DNA of 5,985 bases. Origin: JAABQT01 sp041488375 (GTDB lineage Bacteria > Pseudomonadota > Gammaproteobacteria > Burkholderiales > SG8-39). The stretch lies in NCBI GenBank assembly GCA_041488375.1, contig JBGPPD010000178.1, positions 1 to 5,985 of the forward strand. The letters run 5' to 3'. The translations under genes were made by a program, and so were the position numbers. The notes under the pieces are model-generated. The model was not told the DNA's origin and did not search any database. It saw only the letters and a program-made list of their open reading frames with translations. Position 1 is the stretch's first letter. Each line of letters starts with the position of its first letter. Shown one piece after another: positions 1 to 5,985 of the stretch.

Positions 1-584
1 ACCAGCGCCGAGCGCGGCTCGAAGCGCAGGTCGCCCTGCGCCAGGTGCGCATCGCCCTTGGCGACGTAAGGGGGATTGGACACCACGAGGTCGAAGCGCT
101 CGCCGGCCACCGGCTCGTACCAGCGGCCATGGCGGAATTCGACCTGCAGGCCGAGCTTCACGGCGTTGCGCTGCGCCACCGCCAGCGCCGCCGCGCTCGC
201 CTCCACCGCCACCACCCGCGAGCGCGGCAAGTGCTTCCTGATCGCGAGCGCGACGGCCCCCGACCCGGTGCCCAGGTCGAGCACCGTGGACGGGTTGCGC
301 GCGAGGGCCCGCTCCACGAGGAGCTCCGTTTCGGGCCGGGGAATGAGCACCGCGGGGTTGACCGAGAGCGTCAGGCCGTAGAACTCTTTCTGACCGAGGA
401 GGTAGGCGATCGGCTCGCCGCGCGCGCGGCGCGCGGCGTATGCCAGAAATGTCGCTGCGGCTTCGGCGGGCAGCTCGCGCTCCGGGTGGGCGAGCACGCT
501 CGCCTCGGAAAAGCCGGTGGCCTGCGCCAGCAGCAGGCGCGCCTCGCGCGCGTCGAGCGCCGCGAGCGCCTGGGCGACGTTCAC
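1..584 (-). CDS. prmC: Peptide chain release factor N5-glutamine methyltransferase PrmC (HemK), 3' end outside window
   Basis: PrmC transfers a methyl group from S-adenosylmethionine to the glutamine of the GGQ motif in class I release factors, which increases termination efficiency in the cytoplasm. Read on the minus strand, 194 complete codons are present and the frame stays open to the window edge; the family is usually about 275-290 residues, so the C-terminal third is missing. Seen in the translation: a small N-terminal helical domain (about residues 1-75), IPRPETELLVE (81-91), the AdoMet loop VLDLGTGSGAVALA (101-114), and the catalytic NPPY motif (170-173), followed by a QGDLRFEP stretch typical of the family. 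The start is GTG at 584-582, inside the GTGA overlap with the prfA stop; no ATG lies nearby, and only a weak purine stretch (GAAGAAG) precedes it, so translation is probably coupled to prfA. A Glu (128) stands where many relatives have Asp after the second beta strand. Identity is very secure. Confidence 0.95.
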   Translation of the reverse strand, partial: MNVAQALAALDAREARLLLAQATGFSEASVLAHPERELPAEAAATFLAYAARRARGEPIAYLLGQKEFYGLTLSVNPAVLIPRPETELLVERALARNPSTVLDLGTGSGAVALAIRKHLPRSRVVAVEASAAALAVAQRNAVKLGLQVEFRHGRWYEPVAGERFDLVVSNPPYVAKGDAHLAQGDLRFEPRSAL

Positions 585-1666
585 GCCGCTTCTTCGGCCA
601 GCTGCGCCAGCTGCTCGGCCTGGTGCTCGGCCGAGAGCGCCTCGACCAGCTCGTCCAGCTCCCCGTCCATGATGCGCTCGATCTTGTACAGCGTGAGGTT
701 GATGCGGTGGTCGGTGACGCGGCCCTGCGGGAAATTGTAGGTGCGGATGCGCTCGGAGCGGTCGCCCGAGCCGATCAGCGATTTCCTCGCCGAGGCGGTC
801 TTCGCGTTCCGCTCGCGCGTCTGCTTGTCCTTGATGCGCGCCGCCAGCACCGAGAGCGCCTTCTCGCGGTTCTTGTGCTGCGAGCGCGAGTCCTGGCACT
901 CCACCACGATGCCGGTCGGGAGGTGCGTGACGCGGATCGCCGAGTCGGTCTTGTTGACGTGCTGGCCGCCCGCGCCCGAGGCGCGGAAGGTGTCGACGCG
1001 CAGCTCGGCGGGGTTGAGCACCACCTCGTCGATGGCGTCGGCCTCCGGCAGCACTGCCACCGTGCAGGCCGAGGTGTGGATGCGGCCCTGCGCCTCGGTT
1101 TCCGGCACGCGCTGCACGCGGTGCCCGCCCGACTCGAACTTGAGCTTCGAGTAGGCGCCCTGGCCGTTGATGCGCGCGATCACCTCCTTGTAGCCGCCCA
1201 GTTCCGACAGGCTCTCCGAGATGATTTCGATCTGCCAGCCCTTGCGCTCGGCGTAGCGCGTGTACATGCGGAACAGGTCGCCGGCGAACAGGGCCGACTC
1301 GTCGCCGCCGGTGCCGGCGCGCACTTCCAGGAACAAATTTCTTTCGTCGTTCGGGTCCCTGGGCAGCAGTTGCTTGTGCAGCTGCGCTTCGAGCTGGTCC
1401 ATCGCCGCGCGCGCCCCCTTCAGTTCCTCCTCGGCGTAGCCCTTCATCGCCGCGTCGCCGGCCAGGTCCTTGGCTTCCTGCGCGTCGCGCTCGGCCTGGC
1501 GGAAGCGCTCGTAGAGCCCGCTGAGGTTGCTGAGCTCGGAGTGCTCGCGCGAGAGCCTCTTGAACTGCTCCATGTTGCGCGTCGCGTCCTCGGCGGCGAG
1601 CAGGCGGTTGAGCTCCTCCAGTCGCGCCACCATGCGCTCGAGCTTGGAACGAAGCGCAGGATTCAC
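581..1666 (-). CDS. prfA: Peptide chain release factor 1 (RF1)
   Basis: RF1 recognises UAA and UAG stop codons in the ribosomal A site and triggers hydrolysis of the peptidyl-tRNA ester bond. The 361-residue product matches the usual family length (360 in E. coli). Seen in order: an N-terminal helical domain (about 1-105), LEVRAGTGGDESALFAGDLF (113-132), the codon-recognition tripeptide PET (188-190, the PxT motif of RF1, as opposed to SPF in RF2), and the catalytic GGQ (233-235) within GAGGQHVN, followed by SQHKNR and GSGDRSERIRTYNFPQGRVT typical of RF1. The start is GTG at 1666-1664, overlapping the hemA stop as GTGA; no Shine-Dalgarno sequence is evident, so translational coupling to hemA is likely. 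The N-terminus MNPALRSKLE aligns with E. coli MKPSIVAKLE, which supports this start. Gln235 is the residue methylated by the product of the next gene, prmC. No frameshift or missing key residue is seen. Confidence 0.97.
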   Translation of the reverse strand: MNPALRSKLERMVARLEELNRLLAAEDATRNMEQFKRLSREHSELSNLSGLYERFRQAERDAQEAKDLAGDAAMKGYAEEELKGARAAMDQLEAQLHKQLLPRDPNDERNLFLEVRAGTGGDESALFAGDLFRMYTRYAERKGWQIEIISESLSELGGYKEVIARINGQGAYSKLKFESGGHRVQRVPETEAQGRIHTSACTVAVLPEADAIDEVVLNPAELRVDTFRASGAGGQHVNKTDSAIRVTHLPTGIVVECQDSRSQHKNREKALSVLAARIKDKQTRERNAKTASARKSLIGSGDRSERIRTYNFPQGRVTDHRINLTLYKIERIMDGELDELVEALSAEHQAEQLAQLAEEAA

Positions 1667-2907
1667 TTGGGGCGGTACAGGCGCTCGAGCAGCGCGGCCA
1701 GCGCCTGGCGCTCCTCGCCCGCGGCTTCGTTCAGCGCCTGCGTCGGCGCGTGCAGCAGCTTGTTGGTGAGCCCCTGCGAGAGCGCCTCGAGCACCTGCTG
1801 CGGATCCTCGCCCCGCTGCAGCAGGCGCAGCGCGCGCTCCAGCTCCTGGCGCCGCGCGGCCTCGCCCTGCTCGCGCAACTGGCGGATCAGGGGCACCGCC
1901 GCGCGCGCCTGCATCCAGTGCATGAACTGGCCGACCTGCGTCTCGATGATCGCCTCGGCCTGCTCGAGCGCCGAGCGGCGCGCGTCCAGGTTGCCCTGCA
2001 CGATGCCCTGCAGGTCGTCCAGCGTGTACAGGAACACGTCGTCCAGCTCGCCCACCTCGGCCTCGATGTCGCGCGGCACCGCGAGGTCCACCATGAACAT
2101 CGGCCGGTGCTTGCGCGCGCGCAGCGCGCGCTCCACCAGCCCTTTACCCAGAATCGGCAGCGAAGAAGCGGTGCAGGACACCACGATGTCGTACTCCTGC
2201 AGCTGCTCGCCGAGGGCGCGCAGCTCGATGGCGCGGCCGTTGAAGCGGTGCGCCAGCGCCTGGCCGCGCTCCAGCGTGCGGTTGGCCACCGCGATGCGCG
2301 CCGGCGCCTGCGCGGCGAAGTGCGTGGCGCACAGGTCGATCATCTCGCCGGCGCCGATGAACAGCACCTTCTGGTCCTTCAGGCTGGGGAAGATGCGCGC
2401 CGCGAGCTTGACCGCGGCGGCGGCCATGGACACGCTGCTGGCGCCCACCTGCGTGGTGCTGCGCACCTCCTTGGCCACGGCGAAGCTGCGCTGGAACAGC
2501 TTGTGCAGCACCGTGCCCAGCGTGCCGGCGGCTTCCGCCGTGCGCACCGCGTCCTTCATCTGGCCGAGGATCTGCGGCTCGCCCAGCACCATCGAATCCA
2601 GCCCCGAGGCGACGCGAAAGGCGTGGCGCACCGCCTGCTCGTGCGGCAGGGTGTACAGGTAGGGCGAGATCTCCGACGGATTGAGGCGGTGGTATTGCGC
2701 CAGCCACGCCGCCGCCGGCTGCGGCTGCTCGGCCGACAGGTACAGCTCGGTGCGGTTGCAGGTCGACAGGATCGCCGCCTCGGCGACGCTCTTGCCGCGC
2801 GTCAGCTCGCCCAGCGCGTCGAACAGCTTCTCGACGTGGAACACGACGCGCTCGCGCACCGGCAAGGGCGCGGTGGTGTGGCTCAGGCCGAGGGCAAAGA
2901 GTGTCAC
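1663..2907 (-). CDS. hemA: Glutamyl-tRNA reductase
   Basis: HemA reduces glutamyl-tRNA(Glu) with NADPH to glutamate-1-semialdehyde, the first committed step of C5-pathway tetrapyrrole (haem) synthesis. The product has 414 residues (E. coli 418). Seen: the N-terminal catalytic domain MTLFALGLSHTTAP, the nucleophilic cysteine Cys50 in STCNRTE (48-54), the signature SGLDSMVLGEPQILGQMKDA (101-120) with a His just before it (95), the NADPH-binding IGAGEM (184-189) in the Rossmann domain, MVDLAVPRDI, and a C-terminal helical dimerisation domain with charged repeats ending at LYRPK. The start is GTG at 2907-2905, chosen because MTLFALG aligns with E. coli MTLLALG and the next in-frame Met is residue 106. 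Only 16 bases separate this codon from the tRNA-Phe CCA, and no good Shine-Dalgarno sequence is present. It is first of three overlapping genes (hemA-prfA-prmC), an arrangement also found in E. coli. Feedback by haem-dependent proteolysis is known for some HemA proteins but is not shown here. Confidence 0.97.
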   Translation of the reverse strand: MTLFALGLSHTTAPLPVRERVVFHVEKLFDALGELTRGKSVAEAAILSTCNRTELYLSAEQPQPAAAWLAQYHRLNPSEISPYLYTLPHEQAVRHAFRVASGLDSMVLGEPQILGQMKDAVRTAEAAGTLGTVLHKLFQRSFAVAKEVRSTTQVGASSVSMAAAAVKLAARIFPSLKDQKVLFIGAGEMIDLCATHFAAQAPARIAVANRTLERGQALAHRFNGRAIELRALGEQLQEYDIVVSCTASSLPILGKGLVERALRARKHRPMFMVDLAVPRDIEAEVGELDDVFLYTLDDLQGIVQGNLDARRSALEQAEAIIETQVGQFMHWMQARAAVPLIRQLREQGEAARRQELERALRLLQRGEDPQQVLEALSQGLTNKLLHAPTQALNEAAGEERQALAALLERLYRPK

Positions 2908-2916
2908 TTACCGCGG

Positions 2917-2922
2917 ATTGTA
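2917..2922 (-). promoter_or_regulatory. Possible -10 box (TACAAT) for hemA just behind tRNA-Phe
   Basis: On the minus strand TACAAT matches the sigma70 -10 consensus at five of six positions and lies one base after the encoded CCA of the tRNA. The best -35 at 17-bp spacing is TCGATT, inside the T-arm of the tRNA gene, which is a poor match. If used, transcription would begin only a few bases before the hemA GTG, or at it, giving a nearly leaderless mRNA. The alternative is that hemA is simply cotranscribed with the tRNA and released by tRNA 3' processing. The call is weak. Confidence 0.22.
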
Positions 2923-2923
2923 A

Positions 2924-2999
2924 TGGTGGCCAAGGCCGGAATCGAACCAGCGACACACGGATTTTCAGTCCGCTGCTCTACCAACTGAGCTACTTGGCC
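2924..2999 (-). tRNA. tRNA-Phe (anticodon GAA)
   Basis: A complete 76-base cloverleaf with encoded CCA is read on the minus strand. The acceptor stem GGCCAAG pairs perfectly with CTTGGCC, followed by discriminator A and CCA. The D-arm is GCTC-AGTTGGTA-GAGC. The anticodon arm is GCGGA-CTGAAAA-TCCGT with anticodon GAA (bases 34-36), preceded by T33, which decodes UUC and UUU. The T-arm is GCTGG-TTCGATT-CCGGC with one G-T pair. All stems close and the invariant TTC is present. It sits between the response regulator gene and hemA, 16 bases ahead of the hemA start codon, so a joint precursor transcript is likely. Note that HemA uses tRNA-Glu, not tRNA-Phe, so the pairing is not a substrate link. 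Confidence 0.98.
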
Positions 3000-3022
3000 T
3001 GCAGGACAAACGGGAGGCGCGG

Positions 3023-3031
3023 ATTATATCA
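3023..3031 (-). promoter_or_regulatory. Extended -10 promoter for tRNA-Phe (TGA-TATAAT)
   Basis: On the minus strand a perfect TATAAT (3028-3023) is preceded directly by TGA, giving the TGn extended -10 motif. It is followed by a GC-rich stretch, CCGCGCC, of the kind found between -10 and start site in stringently controlled stable-RNA promoters. The expected start near 3015-3018 leaves a short 5' leader of about 16-18 bases before the tRNA at 2999. No convincing -35 hexamer is present at 16-18 bp spacing, which fits an extended -10 promoter. The TGA is at the same time the stop codon of the response regulator gene. Confidence 0.7.
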
Positions 3032-3709
3032 GCCCGCTAACGGCGCGGGCTTCTCCAGGCAATAGCCCAGGCCGCGCACGGTGACGATGCGCACGCCGCC
3101 GGATTCGAGCTTCCTGCGCAGCCGGTGCACGTAGACCTCGATGGCGTTGGGCGACACCTCCTCGCCCCACTCGCACAGGTGCGACACCAGCTGGTCCTTG
3201 GACACCAGGCGCCCCGCGCGCTGCAGCAGGATCTCCAGCAGGCCGATCTCGCGCGCCGAGAGCTCGAGCGTCGCGCCGTTGACGCGCACCGTGCGCCCCA
3301 CCTGGTCGTAGCTGAGCGAGCCGTGGTGCACCAGGGTCGGCCCGCCGGCCATGCCGCGGCGCGTCAGCGCGCGCACGCGCGCCTCGAGCTCGGCGAGCTC
3401 GAAGGGCTTGGCCAGGTAGTCGTCGGCGCCGGCATCCAGGCCGCGCACGCGGTCGTGCACGCCGTCCAGCGCGCTCAGGATCAGCACCGGCAGGCGCGAG
3501 TCGCGCCCGCGCAGGCGCTTGAGCACGTCCAGCCCCGAGCGGCGCGGCAGGCCGATGTCGAGGATCAGCAGGTCGAATTCGTCGGCGTCGAGCGCCGCGT
3601 CGGCCTCGAGCCCGTCCTTCACCCAGTCGACCGCGTAGCTGGCCTGGCGCAGGCTGCGCAGCACGCCGTCGGCGAGGATCGCGTCGTCCTCCGCGACGAG
3701 TATCCGCAT
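3029..3709 (-). CDS. OmpR/PhoB-family two-component response regulator, orphan in this window
   Basis: This is a 226-residue DNA-binding response regulator. The receiver domain (about 1-116) shows the acidic pocket E7-D8-D9, phosphoacceptor Asp51 in LILDIGLP (48-55), Ser79 in the switch Thr/Ser position, and Lys101 in LAKPFE. The winged-helix output domain (about 125-220) includes LSAREIGLLEILLQRAGRLVSKDQL and the recognition-helix region NAIEVYVHRLRRKL, ending VRGLGYCLEK. The overall look is of the QseB/PmrA/TctD branch, but the signal and target genes cannot be told. The start is ATG at 3709-3707 with a purine-rich AGGAGAGGGA ahead of it. No histidine kinase gene adjoins: groEL lies upstream and tRNA-Phe downstream. 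It starts only 34 bases after the T-run of the groEL terminator, so either read-through or an unrecognised promoter must drive it. Its TGA stop lies in the tRNA promoter. The family call is secure; the specific identity is unknown. Confidence 0.95.
   Translation of the reverse strand: MRILVAEDDAILADGVLRSLRQASYAVDWVKDGLEADAALDADEFDLLILDIGLPRRSGLDVLKRLRGRDSRLPVLILSALDGVHDRVRGLDAGADDYLAKPFELAELEARVRALTRRGMAGGPTLVHHGSLSYDQVGRTVRVNGATLELSAREIGLLEILLQRAGRLVSKDQLVSHLCEWGEEVSPNAIEVYVHRLRRKLESGGVRIVTVRGLGYCLEKPAPLAG
3031..3051 (-). repeat. Perfect 7-bp inverted repeat at the end of the response regulator gene
   Basis: AGCCCGC and GCGGGCT are separated by a 7-base spacer. The repeat covers the last codons of the response regulator and the place where a -35 box of the tRNA-Phe promoter would sit, directly abutting the TGATATAAT element. 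No T-run follows on the minus strand, so it is not a standard terminator. It could be a weak hairpin in the mRNA, a protein-binding site, or chance in GC-rich DNA. Confidence 0.4.
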
Positions 3710-3743
3710 GGCTTCCCTCTCCTCTCATCTCAGTGTAAACCAC

Positions 3744-3774
3744 AAAAAGAAAAGGGCCCCACTCGGGGCCCTTT
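3744..3774 (-). terminator. Rho-independent terminator of groESL
   Basis: On the minus strand a perfect 10-bp stem, AAAGGGCCCC / GGGGCCCTTT (3774-3765 and 3760-3751), encloses a GAGT tetraloop and is followed by TCTTTTT (3750-3744). The GC-rich core and T-run form a textbook intrinsic terminator, about 64 bases after the groEL stop codon. Read on the plus strand, the tail is not T-rich, so it acts in the groESL direction. Confidence 0.93.
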
Positions 3775-3810
3775 CCAATCTTTCTAGGACTGGCTGGAAG
3801 GGGGGTAGCG

Positions 3811-3831
3811 GGGGGAAACCCCGTTTCCCCC
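3811..3831 (-). repeat. 9-bp hairpin directly behind groEL
   Basis: GGGGGAAAC and GTTTCCCCC are perfect inverted copies around a 3-base loop, beginning 6 bases after the groEL TAA. A C-rich stretch, not a T-run, follows on the minus strand, so it is unlikely to terminate by itself. A role in shielding the groESL mRNA 3' end is possible but only inferred. Confidence 0.55.
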
Positions 3832-3837
3832 TGCTCG

Positions 3838-5499
<1,662 letters not shown>

Positions 5500-5545
5500 T
5501 GCTGTTTCTCCTAAATCTGAATCGAATGAACGATCGCGGGGACGA

Positions 5546-5839
5546 TCAATGGCCTTCGAGCACGCCCATGATGTCTTCCTCGCGCATCACGAGCAGCTCA
5601 TCGCCCTTCACCTTCACGGTCTGCCCGGAATATTTTCCGAACAGCACTTTGTCTCCCACCTTGACGTCGAGCTGGATCAGCTTGCCCTCGTCTGTCTTCT
5701 TGCCCTTGCCCACGGCGACCACTTCGCCCTGGTCGGGCTTCTCCGCAGCGGTGTCGGGAATCACGATGCCCGAGGCGGTCTTGCGCTCCTCGTCGATGCG
5801 TTTGACGATCACGCGATCATGAAGAGGACGGATCTTCAT
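5546..5839 (-). CDS. groS: 10-kDa co-chaperonin GroES
   Basis: GroES forms the heptameric lid that caps the GroEL ring. The product has 97 residues, the same as E. coli. Seen: MKIRPLHDRVIVKR at the N-terminus, the mobile loop (about 16-34) with the hydrophobic GroEL-contact tripeptide Ile25-Val26-Ile27 in ASGIVIP, GEVVAVG, LDVKVGDKVLFGKYSG, and the C-terminal ELLVMREEDIMGVLE. The frame is open further upstream, but the start at ATG 5839-5837 is chosen because MKIRPLHDR is the canonical family N-terminus, GGAGAA lies just ahead of it, and the upstream extension would run through the promoter-operator region. It is the first gene of the groES-groEL operon. Confidence 0.98.
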   Translation of the reverse strand: MKIRPLHDRVIVKRIDEERKTASGIVIPDTAAEKPDQGEVVAVGKGKKTDEGKLIQLDVKVGDKVLFGKYSGQTVKVKGDELLVMREEDIMGVLEGH

Positions 5840-5843
5840 ACGG

Positions 5844-5849
5844 TTCTCC
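5844..5849 (-). promoter_or_regulatory. Ribosome binding site of groES (GGAGAA)
   Basis: GGAGAA on the minus strand, four bases before the ATG at 5839, fixes the groES start over the longer open frame upstream. Its last three bases belong to a GAACC block that can pair with a GGTTC block earlier in the leader (see findings). Confidence 0.8.
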
Positions 5850-5912
5850 AATGAAAATGTGTTTTGAACCAAAGGGTTGGGTTCACCCAGCCCATGCCGG
5901 ACCGGAGGTTTG

Positions 5913-5939
5913 TTAGCACTCTCCCCCGATGAGTGCCAA
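5913..5939 (-). promoter_or_regulatory. CIRCE operator (HrcA binding site)
   Basis: On the plus strand the sequence is TTAGCACTC, nine bases, GAGTGCCAA; the consensus CIRCE element is TTAGCACTC-N9-GAGTGCTAA. Eight of nine arm positions pair, the one deviation being C for T in GAGTGCCAA. CIRCE is known to bind the HrcA repressor, which is inactivated when GroEL is titrated by unfolded proteins. It touches the -10 box and covers the expected start of transcription, the usual arrangement for repression of groESL. hrcA itself is not in the window. Confidence 0.95.
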
Positions 5940-5967
5940 TAGTAGGCGCATGCCCCGGGGAATTCAA
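5939..5967 (-). promoter_or_regulatory. groESL promoter (TTGAAT-17-TACTAT)
   Basis: On the minus strand a -35 box TTGAAT (5967-5962) and a -10 box TACTAT (5944-5939) are separated by exactly 17 bases, each matching the sigma70 consensus at four of six positions. The start would fall near 5932, within CIRCE, leaving a leader of about 90 bases before groES. The -35 region also reads CTTGAA, the core of the heat-shock sigma32 -35 element, but a clear CCCCAT-type -10 is not seen. The stretch from 5840 to the window end holds no gene. Confidence 0.7.
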
Positions 5968-5985
5968 GGCCCATCTTCCGCGCCT

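Noticed and set aside
2105..2135. GC/CG alternating stretch and palindromes within hemA (and near 418-438 in prmC)
   Set aside because: They are explained by Arg/Ala codons in a GC-rich genome and lie in conserved coding sequence.
440..2662. Long plus-strand open frame (740 codons) across prfA and hemA
   Set aside because: It runs antisense to two certain genes, its translation is low-complexity Arg/Ala/Leu/Ser-rich with no domain, and such shadows are common in GC-rich DNA.
2144..2956. Minus-strand alternate frame inside hemA extending into tRNA-Phe
   Set aside because: It is out of frame with the well-conserved HemA sequence and has no recognisable domain.
1750..2988. Plus-strand open frame (412 codons) opposite hemA and tRNA-Phe
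   Set aside because: It is antisense to hemA and reads through a tRNA gene, with a composition typical of a shadow frame.
2924..2999. tRNA-Phe as an integration site for a genomic island
   Set aside because: No integrase, no repeat of the tRNA 3' end in the window, and housekeeping genes follow directly on both sides.
5840..5974. N-terminal extension of groES (45 more codons)
   Set aside because: It would translate the promoter, CIRCE and leader; GroES proteins begin at the conserved MKIRPLHDR and a ribosome site precedes that Met.

Overview
The window is GC-rich bacterial chromosome in which every recognisable gene lies on the minus strand. It reads best as a betaproteobacterium, probably Burkholderiales or a relative. 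The grounds are the sequences of GroEL, GroES, HemA and RF1, the hemA-prfA-prmC order shared with other proteobacteria, and a HrcA-type CIRCE operator in front of groES. This assignment is inferred from remembered family features, not from a search.

In transcription order (high to low coordinates), the right end holds the groESL control region. It has a sigma70-like promoter (TTGAAT-17-TACTAT) whose -10 box touches a CIRCE inverted repeat, and a leader of roughly 90 nt. Then come groES (97 aa) and groEL (553 aa), 46 bases apart. groEL is followed by a 9-bp hairpin and then a strong intrinsic terminator. Only 34 bases beyond the terminator's T-run starts an OmpR/PhoB-type response regulator with no sensor kinase beside it. 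Its stop codon lies inside the extended -10 box of a promoter for tRNA-Phe(GAA). hemA (glutamyl-tRNA reductase) begins 16 bases after the encoded CCA of that tRNA. prfA (release factor 1) and prmC (the RF1 glutamine methyltransferase, cut by the window edge) follow, each overlapping the previous gene by 4 bases.

Functionally there are two housekeeping blocks with a regulator between them: the GroEL/GroES folding chamber under heat-shock-type repression, and a tRNA-Phe/hemA/prfA/prmC block joining tetrapyrrole synthesis to translation termination. In the second block PrmC modifies the GGQ motif of the RF1 made by its neighbour. No mobile element, CRISPR array, defence system or novel gene cluster is visible. 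The most interesting points are at the junctions: an orphan response regulator with no obvious promoter of its own, a stop codon that doubles as a promoter element, and hemA starting with GTG and no clear Shine-Dalgarno sequence directly behind a tRNA.
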